Below, one piece after another: positions 49,673-57,581 of a stretch of DNA of 64,000 bases. The stretch's first letter is position 1, and every line of letters starts with the position of its first letter. Location: positions 43,626,646 through 43,690,645 of the forward strand of contig OX463778.1 of the NCBI GenBank assembly GCA_949825025.1, written 5' to 3'. The stretch comes from Siphlonurus alternatus. Its lineage: Eukaryota; Arthropoda; Insecta; Ephemeroptera; Siphlonuridae. A program made the position numbers and the translations under genes. A model generated the notes under the pieces. It did not search any database. It was given only the letters and a program-made list of their open reading frames with translations, and had not been told where the DNA came from.

Positions 49673-51989
49673 AGAAGGGGGATCTCTCCACGGAGCCACA
49701 AAAGCGTCCATGACGACGCGGCTTTGGGGGGAGAAGAAGAGGAAGAAGGAGGAGGAGGAGGGGGGGGGGGGCTGCCACATGAGAAGATGAAGCTGAGGGA
49801 AACGAAGAACAGGAGCAGGGGAGAAAAGGAGAAATGCAGCAGCCGCTCTTTGCTCCTGTGATGTTACGTTCGTAAGTCTGCAGCAGCATGCTCGAGATTT
49901 GAGAGGAGCTGCCCAGAGGCTGCTGTGAAGGTGTGAGTCACCATCACCCGCAGTGCATGTAATCTCAGCAGCAGCAGCAGCCGAGGTGCAACCGTGCAAC
50001 GCTCGGTGATGACAGACACTCACAGATTCCATTACGTCAACCGCATATTTATAAAAAAATATTTATTTGTTTATTTATTTTTTTTATTATTATATACACT
50101 GTAAAATAAGTTCCACGATATTGCAGTCCTTATAGTTAAAACGTTAAAACATTTATAATTAATAATTTGATATTAGCTTACATTTCAAGTGGCTAAGAAA
50201 ATTGTATTAAATTGCATATTTATGTACTCGTATATTTATGTGTATCAATTTACAATTCCTGTATTATAAATTTTTATGATAATAAAATTAATGCAATTGC
50301 TTTTTTTATATGCACGCTTAAAAATTGCACTTGAGAAAATGATTTCATAATAAAAAACAATTTTCAAAACACAAATAATTTTGTTTGTTAATTACAAGTT
50401 ATATAAGGTAAAAATTACGTAAAAAATTATTTAAAAAAATGCTAGAACTTTTGCTTTTAAACTGTTATTTTATTATAATGTTTTCTAAATGTAAAGAAAG
50501 AATGGAATGGACACAGCAATAAATTTATTGACTTCTATATACAATAATTTTTACTCAAAATTCTATGTCTCATTATTCAGTTAATTGAATAAAAAAAATC
50601 ACATCGTTCCTCGTTAGCCTTTGATTAGCGAGTAATTGCAATTAAAAACAATTGGAGTTTCGAGGTGTCACGTGTAGGTAACCTGCTGACATAACAGGTA
50701 AATGTCACGCTGAGTCTGTCAGGCGCACCACGAGCGTTGTCATAGCAACCATGCCTAGCAACTAAATTGATTCCGTCTAACACAAAATTGAATTTTTGTG
50801 GAAGTTAATAAGAAACGAACGAGAATTTGCCATAGACAGCTAACACAGAGAACTCCCAAATCATCTCTCCTTGGTTCCTTTCAAGTGAAATCTTTCAACT
50901 ATATGACAGAAAGCCTAACGAGCATAAGAACTCAGTCAAAGGAGAAAATGCAAACAAATAGAAGTAATACAAAATATCAAAGAAGGGGAAAAATAAATGA
51001 TGACGATAAAGTATTATAAAATTGAATGATTTAAAATTTAATGCATGCGTCTCGAGGTTGAAAATCTTAATACATTCAAAAATATAATTATGCAATTAAA
51101 TATTTAAATTGTATTAGTATAGGTCTTAATTTTTTTAATGCATAATATTATCTTCTTTAATATGCATAAGCGCGGTGCTCTGTTTACGTCAGTAACACCT
51201 CTTCAATTATAAATTTCTGAAGTGCTGAACTATTGATAATGCCATATGATATTGTCAGTATCAAAGCTAGGTGGAAAAAAATATACCACTTTTTTTTTTA
51301 AGACAGGCGTTAAAATTATAATTATATAATATACTATATCCTATGTAATTTTTATATTGATGAATAATTAAAAATATTGAGGGATTGCTTATCATGTTTT
51401 TCAAAGTCATCATACAAACATTTTTTTAACTCGTCATTTTTGTAGTGTACCCTTTTTAAGTGATAGACATGTCTCTAATACACACGGAAATCCACGCTAC
51501 ATGAGTAACAATAAATTATAACTCAACGATAACAATAATAAAGCGGTCCGTATGACAGCTGGGCGCGTGAATCTACAATTTGGTCACGCCTCGTGAGCAG
51601 CATGAATGGAGAGAGTGGTGGGCCGACCACCCTCACCTGGAGAGAGGACGTTACCTGTGCTTGTGTGCCGAGGAGGCGGGGCGAGAGCGACCGGGCGAGG
51701 AGATGGACGCGCACACAACGGCCGCTGCCGCCTCCATCTCGGCCCCCACCACAACCACGAGTCCCGCGGTAGCCGCCCCCACCAGGCCTCCAGTTACGGT
51801 GGCCGAAGAAGACATCTGCTCGATGTCAGAGTCAATCCCCTGATCAAAGTCCATGTAGAACGAGTCTCGTGAGTCGCTTGATCCTCGTCGAAGTTTAAGA
51901 CTAAGTTCATTTGAAGAAGAGTCATCATCATCGGGCGGGGGGCCGGGCGGCGGCTTTTTCCCCCGTGCCTTGCCCCCGGGCTTTGCCAT
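25461..51989 (-). CDS. Otop: Otopetrin-family proton channel (complete gene, 10 coding exons)
   Basis: Coding exons in transcript order: 51989-51655, 34884-34654, 34602-34426, 32511-32397, 32339-32240, 29463-29233, 29121-28961, 28045-27865, 26768-26269 and 25949-25461. Lengths sum to 2520 nt (839 residues plus stop), all junctions are GT-AG and all phases agree. Residues 1 to about 247 are a low-complexity, probably cytoplasmic tail. About 12 hydrophobic segments follow, starting at LSALYGKLLVVMGIAFP and ending in SMPLAIFYRFHSTVCLCEIW, then a short KPTYM tail. Family-typical stretches include GLMHMIGTNLSVWLNVLIQE, DASPFLFPCTIEYSLICAA and the C-terminal FHSTVCLCEIWKRAYK. Otopetrins are dimeric 12-pass proton channels of the plasma membrane, used in acid sensing and pH balance; insects have several paralogues, and I cannot say which this is. 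The first intron is 16.8 kb and full of repeats. Family assignment is very secure. Confidence 0.96.
26269..26768 (-). CDS. Otop: Otopetrin exon 9 (membrane segments 6-8)
   Basis: Encodes HHIYECRRTNIMGSLVQDAS, helix 6 (FLFPCTIEYSLICAAILYVM), a His-containing loop, helix 7 (GLFVGILALVLTIISLILFF) and helix 8 (CELALYAAATIATLLGMLQ). Donor CTGCAG|GTACAC, phase 0. At 500 nt it is the longest exon, and it carries the centre of the channel. Confidence 0.95.
26769..27864 (-). other. Otopetrin intron 8 with a GC-rich island
   Basis: About 1.1 kb of noncoding sequence. At 27170-27400 lies an island of high GC content (G runs, CpG), unlike the AT-rich remainder. No alternative exon with good splice sites was identified in it; it may be regulatory. 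Confidence 0.5.
27865..28045 (-). CDS. Otop: Otopetrin exon 8 (membrane segment 5)
   Basis: Encodes MRVYRSRLVARFGLMHMIGT and on through NLSVWLNVLIQETKHEI, one of the best conserved stretches of the family, then a His/Gln-rich loop start. Acceptor TGCGTGTTACAG, donor GCCG|GTTAGT. Confidence 0.95.
28046..28960 (-). other. Otopetrin intron 7
   Basis: 915 nt of AT-rich sequence. No repeats or motifs stand out beyond normal splice ends. Confidence 0.7.
28961..29121 (-). CDS. Otop: Otopetrin exon 7 (membrane segments 3-4)
   Basis: Encodes FGIGSMIYSGLEFGQYFELE, then a loop and LLALTPATRMAFIFIQMYFI, reaching FLNNE at a phase-0 donor (AACGAG|GTGAGT). The acceptor TATGTTTTTAG is preceded by T-rich sequence. 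Confidence 0.95.
29233..29463 (-). CDS. Otop: Otopetrin exon 6 (variable loop and start of third segment)
   Basis: The first two thirds encode a Ser/Pro/Ala-rich disordered loop (RPRSSSSSDSGGSQ onwards). The end encodes EASRQVHYGSFYLRMGAV, the conserved entry to the third membrane helix. Acceptor GTTCTCCACAG, donor GTGG|GTAAGT. The loop is the variable cytoplasmic linker between helices 2 and 3. Confidence 0.9.
29464..32239 (-). other. Otopetrin intron 5
   Basis: 2.8 kb of AT-rich noncoding sequence. It holds the palindromic repeat at 31203-31325 and a small GC-richer island near 30640-30770. No coding exon was recognised. Confidence 0.65.
31203..31325. mobile_element. Palindromic MITE-like hairpin
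   Basis: Two arms of about 51 bp (31203-31253 and 31275-31325), starting AACATTCACTAC, are inverted copies with about four mismatches, around a 21-bp spacer. The size and near-perfect symmetry suggest a small foldback element in intron 5 of otopetrin. No clear target duplication was seen. Confidence 0.6.
32240..32339 (-). CDS. Otop: Otopetrin exon 5 (second membrane segment)
   Basis: Encodes GFYLYLYFGSMLFLLCMYAT and a basic tail LLRQRPGSHRSSL. Donor TTAA|GTAAGT leaves one base. The second transmembrane helix follows directly on exon 4, as in family members. Confidence 0.94.
32397..32511 (-). CDS. Otop: Otopetrin exon 4 (first membrane segment)
   Basis: Encodes DALTTTLSALYGKLLVVMG and on through AFPMAEVISTYIPPSFYE, the first transmembrane helix of the otopetrin domain. 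Acceptor TTTTTGTGTTTTAG, donor TATGAG|GTCAGT, phase 0. The following intron (32396-32340) is 57 nt and would introduce a stop if retained. Confidence 0.94.
32512..34425 (-). other. Otopetrin intron 3
   Basis: 1.9 kb, AT-rich, with a GC-rich island at 33430-33600 that contains an inverted AAT|CGG-type mix of CpG sites but no coding frame with splice signals. Nothing else stands out. Confidence 0.6.
34426..34602 (-). CDS. Otop: Otopetrin exon 3
   Basis: Starts LRVMPGLLPPVPYPHSQSS, then a His/Pro-rich linker, then ATKPRVKSQGGA, leading into the first membrane segment carried by exon 4. Acceptor GTCGTGTGCAG, donor GCTTT|GTAAGT. The TT left at the end joins T of exon 4 to form Phe. Confidence 0.88.
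34654..34884 (-). CDS. Otop: Otopetrin exon 2
   Basis: Encodes a Pro/Ser/His-rich part of the N-terminal tail (WSGNLQPGESLLLPSPANP and on to MVIPRPTSNL). Acceptor TGTTTTGTTTCCAG, donor TTGGG|GTAAGT. The next intron is only 51 nt (34653-34603). Its length is a multiple of three, but retention would run into an immediate TAA, so it must be removed to keep the frame. Confidence 0.82.
35583..36426. mobile_element. Nonautonomous DNA element with CACTGCAAAAA ends
   Basis: The 844-bp segment begins CACTGCAAAAA and ends with its inverted copy TTTTTGCAGTG. A TA dinucleotide flanks each side, consistent with TA target duplication. The interior has no coding capacity but contains many GACCCT/AGGGTC units that can pair with one another. 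Superfamily is uncertain; the TA duplication would fit Tc1/mariner-like or related cut-and-paste transposases acting in trans. Confidence 0.6.
38736..38822. repeat. (GA)n microsatellite
   Basis: About 87 bp of uninterrupted GA dinucleotides. Ser-Leu open frames across it on the minus strand are artefacts. Confidence 0.98.
40100..41760. repeat. Noncoding block of probable repeat origin
   Basis: About 1.7 kb distinguished by a strange composition: dense TTCGAAAA, AAAATTTCG and CGGGACCC-type words and inverted half-sites (for example GCGCGCTAGCGC near 40600). Short open frames at 40290 and 41457 have no recognisable domain. It resembles degenerate interspersed repeat DNA rather than unique intron. 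No termini were found. Confidence 0.45.
41817..42170. repeat. 184-bp tandem duplication
   Basis: Two diverged copies of a unit starting TTTCTCGATGCGCCCGCTG (around 41817-42000 and 42001-42170), about 90% alike in the first half and less in the second. They lie immediately before the satellite region and may belong to the same compound repeat. Confidence 0.8.
43095..45242. repeat. Satellite array, ~447-bp monomer (left part)
   Basis: Almost five monomers. The marker word GACCGCTACCAGGTTCC recurs at about 43330, 43776, 44220, 44667 and 45118, giving spacings of 444-451 bp. Copies are roughly 90% alike. Each monomer contains ACCGGTAAATTCAA, GTTGACGTTCTTCGACG and AAGTGGGAGCGCACAGCC. Some monomers keep a minus-strand open frame of 77-117 codons. 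The array is cut at 45242 by a transposon. Confidence 0.92.
46310..46371. repeat. (TA)n microsatellite
   Basis: About 62 bp of TA inside the TIR element. Confidence 0.97.
46513..46600. repeat. Perfect 88-bp palindrome without spacer
   Basis: Arms 46513-46556 and 46557-46600 are exact reverse complements (44 bp each) meeting at CTAC|GTAG. There is no spacer or mismatch. Such palindromes are unstable and usually young. It lies within the TIR element, so it could be a nested insertion. Confidence 0.95.
47204..48345. repeat. Satellite array, ~447-bp monomer (right part)
   Basis: About two and a half further monomers, with the marker word at about 47527 and 47976 (449 apart). They continue the same orientation and phase after the inserted element, then end at a boundary near 48345, where the sequence changes to a unique segment (48345-48700) with no recognised gene. 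Confidence 0.9.
48714..49086. mobile_element. Palindromic MITE flanked by TTAA (piggyBac-type target)
   Basis: Two arms of about 181 bp (48714-48894 and 48906-49086) are near-perfect inverted copies around an 11-bp spacer. Both outer ends are TTAA, the target duplication of piggyBac-family transposases, with GGTAGAGATAATATGG next to it. There is no coding capacity. It is a foldback, nonautonomous element in otopetrin intron 1. Confidence 0.78.
49636..49669. repeat. (AG)n microsatellite
   Basis: About 34 bp of AG within a purine-rich stretch (to about 49770). It creates a long but spurious minus-strand open frame. Confidence 0.95.
50736..50749. promoter_or_regulatory. RFX X-box motif in otopetrin intron 1
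   Basis: GTTGTCATAGCAAC is a textbook X-box palindrome, in a GC-richer island about 0.9 kb downstream of otopetrin exon 1. RFX factors control ciliated sensory-neuron genes in animals, and a sensory proton channel would be a sensible target, but this is inference. Confidence 0.5.
51655..51989 (-). CDS. Otop: Otopetrin exon 1 (start codon)
   Basis: Encodes residues 1-111 plus two bases. The ATG (51989-51987, CGTATGG context) is preceded by an in-frame TAG nine bases upstream, which supports it as the start. The peptide opens MAKPGGKARGKKPPPGPPP, followed by an acidic DDDDSSSNE stretch and RDSFYMDFDQGIDSDIEQ, then an Ala/Val-rich segment. Donor CACAG|GTAACG. The two hanging bases AG join the C of exon 2 to give Ser. 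The long first exon is not in the conserved domain, so its link to the gene rests on phase, open frame and position; an alternative first exon is possible. Confidence 0.8.
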
Positions 51990-52776
51990 ACGCCCCTATC
52001 TCTGCACATGCACTCGCAAAGCCGCTTCAAACAATACTGCCTGCCAAAATACTTCATGTACGCTTGGGCCGCTTGGCGCGTCGCTTCGTAAAAAAAGGGA
52101 TGATGATTTCAAATAGTGCTGCCATCTTATAACAATTTTTAAAACTAAAATATAACATTTTAGTTAGACAAACAATCTGCAGGTGGAAGCAGAAGCTTAT
52201 CTGGGGGTTGCTTCACAATCATAATAATAATTTGCCATGCATCAGGCGCGGATCCAAAAGGAGAAGGGGGGGAGGGGTCGAGGGGACTGCAACCCTTCCC
52301 GAAATTCCAAAATTTTGGATTCAACATGGGAAATATAGGCATTTCACCCACTCTAATAATTTTTTTAACATTATTTGGCTATGTGAGACCCAGCACCCGC
52401 GAAAAAATGTTCTAAATTCTGCGCCTGCTGGGGTATACACTTGCTATAATTAGACCCTTTATTTATAATTAATTTTGCTCTAATAATCCTTCAGGTGTGG
52501 AAATAAGTTTTATTTTTTATTAATTTTATCTATGCATCACAATTAATATTTAATATTTATTAGCAAAAATTTGTACCAATTCATGTTTAATTAATTCGTT
52601 TACTGCTGTATATATAGATATAAATATATTAATATAATTATATAAATATCAAGATATATAAATAATATATATTTATATATATAATTATTAAACATTTAGT
52701 TTATAAAAAAACGTGCTCTTTTTATTTTCTCTGAACATAAAAACGTTGCACATAATCGTATATAATCGTATAATAC
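51990..52776. other. Otopetrin 5' flank and intergenic sequence
   Basis: Upstream of the otopetrin start codon the sequence is GC-moderate to about 52110, consistent with 5' UTR and promoter. No TATA box is evident. Beyond that it is AT-rich intergenic DNA with no gene. Confidence 0.4.
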
Positions 52777-55204
52777 AGAGTGAACCACAATTCGCGTGCC
52801 AACTTTTTTCGTAAATTTGGTATTGCAAAAATTTTCGTACAGACTTCAAATTTGGTACACTTGTAGCTGAGGGTTGTAAAAATTAGTTCAGGGTGTTGAA
52901 ATTTTTATTGGACACCAATAACACCCCTTTCAGGGGTGGTTTTTAAAAAAATTATTTTCGCCTTATGGAAATTCAATGTTAAATTCAACTTTTTTTGAAA
53001 TCATTGGAATTTTGCAGATAAAATTTCTAGCATAGGGTAATCAATCCTCCTGAACTCAGAATTAATTTTAGATTTTTTCCCCGACGCACCCCTGAGGGTG
53101 GAGACCTACCCCTAAAATCCATTTTCCTTAAAAATTGTGCTAAAATTATGAAATTAATCCTCAAGGGGTAATCGACCCTCCTAAACTCAGAAATAATTTT
53201 AGATTTTTTCTCCGACGCACCCCTGAGGGTGGAGAACTACCCCTAAAATCCATTTTCCTTAAAAATTGTGCTAAAATTATGAAATTAATTCTCAGGAGGT
53301 AATCGACCCTTCTGCACTCAGAAATAATTTTAGATTTTTTCCCCGACGCACCCCTGAGGGTGGAGAACTACCCCTAAAATCCATTTTCCTTAAAAATTGT
53401 GCTAAAATTATGAACTTAATTTTCAAGGGGTAATCGACCCTCCTAAACTCAGGAATAATTTTAGATTTTTTCTCTGACGCACCCCTGAGGGTTGAGAACC
53501 ACCCCTAAAATCCATTTTCCTTAAAAATTGTGCTAAAATTATGAAATTAATTTTCAAAGGGTAATCGACCCTCCTGAACTCAGGAATAATTTTAGATTTT
53601 TTCTTTGACGTAGCCCTGAGGGTCAACGGCTACCCACCATATCCTAATTTCTTAAATAATCGAGCAGAAATTGTGAATTAATTTTTTTCAGGATTTATCA
53701 AAATCTTCCAGAAAAAAAAATCACAGACTCACCCCTTCGCTTCCAGCATGACGATGGTTTCACTCAATGTGTCCACCGTTAGTTAGCGTGAAGGCACATG
53801 TTGGTCCGCTCAACGAGGCTATGTGTATAGGTGCATGGCCTCTAACATCTGAGGTGTGACCAAAACCATGCAACGTCTGATCTCCACTTTCAGTTCGTCA
53901 ATGGTCTCAAATCTCTTCTTTTAAACCTTTTGCTTCAGAAAGAGATTTGAGACCATTGACGATCGAGCTGAAAGTGACAGACGTTATGTGGAATTGGTCA
54001 CACCTCAGTTGTTAAAGGCACACATAGCCTTGTGCAGACCAAAATGTGCCTTCACGCCATGCAATTTAACGGTGGACATGACACATGATGATGGTGGCAT
54101 GATGCTGCAAGTGAAGAGTTGAGTCTGTGATTTTTTTTTTTCTGTAAGATTTCGAAAAATCTCAAAAAAAATTTAATACACAATTTCTCCTCGATTATTA
54201 AGAAATAAGGATATGGTGTGTAGCCGTTGACCCTCAGGAGTGAGTCGGGGAAAAAATCTAAAATTATTTCCGAGTTCAGAAGGGTCGATTACCCCTTGAA
54301 ATTTAATTTCATGATTTTAGCACAATTTTTAAGGAAAATGGATTTTAGGGGTAGGTCTCCACCCTCAGGTGTGCGTCGGGAAAAAATTAAAATTATTTCT
54401 GAGTTCAGGAGGGTCGATTACCCTTTGAAAATTAATTTCATAAATTTTGCATAATTTTTAAGGAAAATGGATTTTAGGGGTAGTTTTTCACCCTCTGGGG
54501 TGCGTCGGGAAAAAATTTAAAAAAATTTCTGAGTTCAGGAGGGTCGATTACCCCTTGAAAATAATTTCATAATTTTAGCATAATTTTTAAGGAAAATGGA
54601 GTTTAGGGGTAGGTCTCCACCCTCAGGGGTGCGTCGGAGAAAAAATCTAAAATTATTTCTGAGTTCAGGAGGGTCAATTACCCCTTGAAAATTAATTTCA
54701 TAATTTTAGCACAATTTTTAAGGAAAATGGAGTTTAGGGGTAGTTCTCCACCCTCAGGGGTGCGTCAGGGAAAAAATCTAAAATTATTTCTGAGTGCAGG
54801 AGGGTCGATTACCTCCTGAGAATTAATTTCATAATTTTAGCACAATTTTTAAGGAAAATGGATTTTAGGGGTAGGTCTCCACCCTCAGGGGTGCGTCGGG
54901 GAAAAAATCTAAAATTAATTCTGAGTTCAGGAGGGTCGATTACCCTATCCTAGAAATTTTCTCCGCAAAATTCCAATGATTTCAAAAAAAGTTGAATTTA
55001 ACATTGAATTTCCATAAGGCGAAAATAATTTTTTTAAAAACCACCCCTGAAAGGGGTGTTATTGGTGTCCAATAAAAATTTTAACACCCTGAACTAATTT
55101 TTACAACCCTCAGCTACAAGTGTACCAAATTTGAAGTTTGTACGAAAATTTTTGCAATACCATATTTACGAAAAAAGTTGGCACGTGAATTGTGGTTCAC
55201 TCTG
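52777..55204. mobile_element. 2.4-kb foldback element with tandem repeats in both arms
   Basis: Ends are CAGAGTGAACCACAATTC at 52777 and its inverted copy at 55204, each flanked by TA. Left arm 52777-53917 and right arm 53940-55204 are inverted copies around a 22-bp loop. Within each arm a ~131-bp unit containing GACGCACCCCTGAGGGTGGA is repeated in tandem, about five times on the left and six on the right, which explains the longer right arm. No transposase is present. The TA flanks would fit a TA-targeting transposase or a foldback element. Confidence 0.85.
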
Positions 55205-56174
55205 TAATGCATTTTAATGAAGAAAAAAACTTCACTCATATAATAATAAAATAATTATATTTATGCACTATAATATATATCCATATAATACAAATAACAT
55301 AATAAACATGCTTTATAAACTTTTTCATAATTAATGCATGATAATGATATATTAATGATTTTAATGCCAATGCATGGATTTAATGATATATTGATGATTG
55401 CATTGTGTTTTTTATGTATATGTTCCTCTCTTTGTTTTTTAAAAAAATACATCACAGTGCACTCACTGCACTCAGTGGCAGGTAAGATGAAGAGCTTAAT
55501 TGTTTTGTCACATCTCAAAAGATAAACTGCGCAACATCGTTCAGAAAATTAAATCATGGGGTAACTTTTTGCATCGTCCTTGGCAAGCGACCGAAATTGA
55601 GGAGGTATATAATAGACACACACACATAATATGTAAGAGGTGAAATGTTGTTCATTGATTTTACATAAGAAATATCACATTTTTGGAGAGAAAAGGCAGA
55701 CAGGTTTTGCAGGATGACCGCAGCATCAGGCGGGCCCACAATCTCGTCCGTCAGGTTCACGGTGTCGCTACCGTTACCTCACGCCCTCCCTCTCTCCACA
55801 CCACGTGCATGCAGCCTGCGTACGTGCGGTCGGACCTCCAACATGAAATTATCAACATGATCCAGTCTTGCTAAGTACAAGTGCTGACATATTCTGACAA
55901 CACTATTTTATTAAGTTTGCAGAAAAAATAGTAAGATTAACATTATTTTATTGAATAATAATTTGATCTTAATTATTTTAATTAATTATAAATTATTATT
56001 TATTTGGTATTATTTTAGACGTATATAGGTAATGAAAAGTAAGTAGATTTTGTTGCTTGTTCATTCAGCGTCAATAAATTAGCTATGTATAAACTATAAT
56101 ATTTGGTGACAATGGTGACCTGTATATACGTATAATAATTATTATAGCTATAATTTTCTTGAAGTAAAAATAAA

Positions 56175-56267
<93 letters not shown>

Positions 56268-57287
56268 ATAGTATTATTAATTATAAAATAATACTTTAAA
56301 ATGTGTGTGGTTCCCCAGGCTTTGGACATCACTTTTACTCATTGATAAAAAGTAGAGGTGTCCGTCCTAACTGAGGTTCTCCAGCACGGTTCCCTCAGTC
56401 TCACCTCAGCAAATGCTGGGACGCGTAACAGGCCGTGGCCGCCATCCTTTTCCTACCCACTACCCCGCCGCGAGCTGTAAGCTCTTAAGAGTGTATTCTT
56501 ATAATGTTGTAAAAATAATAATAATAATATATATTAATGCCAAAAACCCACACAAAATATTAACAGTATTAAAAAATAAAAACACAATTAGGAGCATCCG
56601 TTAATTAATATATTTATGATTCAACTACAAATATTAATCTAATAATCAATATTGTGTATAGGTTTTCAACACGCAAATCTTTCTGACCGGTTACGCAGAT
56701 CGCTCGAGGCACAGCGCAATAAACTGCACTCGTTGCATCGTGAATGCGGTTCGTTGATGTGCACACCGCAGTCACAACAAATACCACAAGAGATGGAGGT
56801 TGCACTTTCGTCATCCCGGTAGTACCTCTTCAGATACACATGATACAGCTGTGTTTATAATATTAATATACATTATGCAGATAATGTTGATCTAATATAT
56901 ATGAGGGCTTGTCACGATTAAGGTAAAATTAAATTAAGCATGGTTTCATGCAACTGAAAACAAATAAACTCATTGCTCATATAACCAAATTAATATACTT
57001 TTTTTTTTAAATATTATGTATATTATGTACGCATGATACATCATAAAATTTATCGTCTAATTTATAATTGTCATAAATGTCATAATTATTATAATAATAT
57101 TTTAAAATCAACATTTGGTCTGCATTTCGTCTGTCATGATGCTGCATCATTATTATCTTCGATTCCTAAATTTTCTGAGGCACAGATTGACAAAAGTATG
57201 ACGATGATTTGCAACCACGCAATTGACGGGCGTGGACTGCTGCGACGTCGCGGAATGTAGGTGACGACTGGAGGTCACGGTGTCCGC
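55205..57287. other. Intergenic stretch between the foldback element and lysozyme
   Basis: Mostly AT-rich. Island 55680-55870 has short open frames on both strands, and island 56640-56815 has a plus-strand frame encoding LRRSLEAQRNKLHSLHRE before a stop. Neither could be attached to a gene. The (TA)n tract at 56177-56265 separates them. Confidence 0.45.
56177..56265. repeat. (TA)n microsatellite
   Basis: About 89 bp of TA. Confidence 0.98.
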
Positions 57288-57296
57288 TATATAAGG
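57288..57296 (+). promoter_or_regulatory. TATA box of the lysozyme gene
   Basis: TATATAAGG lies 42 bp before the lysozyme ATG. A start site 25-30 bp downstream would give a very short 5' leader of roughly 10-15 nt. An AGGTCA hexamer sits 15-20 bp upstream of it. No clear Rel/NF-kappaB site was noticed. Confidence 0.7.
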
Positions 57297-57329
57297 CGGA
57301 GGTGTCCTCTCTGGCGCACACTTGAGGAG

Positions 57330-57581
57330 ATGCGCACCACGGGGACTCTGCTTCTTCTTCTGTTGGCCACGCTGCGTGATGGGGGCGAGGCCCGCGTGTA
57401 CGATCGGTGCGAGCTGGCACGGGAGTTGAGGGACCGTCTCCGTGTGCAGCCAGAGCACCTCGCCACCTGGGTGTGCATCGCGCACCGAGAGTCCGGCTAT
57501 AACACCACGGCGGAGGGCACGCTAGCTGAGGGCAAGGACCATGGCCTCTTCCAGATCAGCGACCTCTTTTGGTGTGAAACG
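57330..57581 (+). CDS. Lysozyme exon 1
   Basis: Holds the signal peptide, the first three cysteines and both catalytic acids. Donor AAACG|GTTAGT. Read through the intron, the frame would stop after 13 more codons. The intron (57582-57922) is 341 nt and contains a hairpin. Confidence 0.96.

Larger units (their letters stand above)
34885..51654 (-). other. Otopetrin intron 1 (16.8 kb), repeat-rich
   Basis: By far the largest intron of the gene. It holds the TIR element at 35583-36426, a (GA)n tract, a noncoding repetitive block at 40100-43090, a ~447-bp satellite interrupted by a TIR element, a TTAA-flanked palindrome and an X-box near its 5' end. GC-richer islands at 36740-37130, 37620-37800 and 38830-39000 could be regulatory or alternative exons; none is proven. 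Confidence 0.75.

Noticed and set aside
49442..50032. Longest open frame in the window (196 codons, minus strand)
   Set aside because: It runs through the (AG)n and purine-rich tracts, giving Ser-Leu and Pro/Ser runs. There are no splice sites or domain, and the openness is explained by the simple repeat.
51794..52057. Alternative minus-strand frame overlapping otopetrin exon 1
   Set aside because: It is out of frame with exon 2, whereas the frame starting at 51989 joins it in phase after the donor at 51655.
53423..54454. Paired open frames of 67-75 codons on opposite strands
   Set aside because: They are translations of the ~131-bp tandem units in the two inverted arms of the foldback element, not genes.
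56015..56332. Ile-Tyr repeat protein (105 codons)
   Set aside because: Translation of a (TA)n tract.
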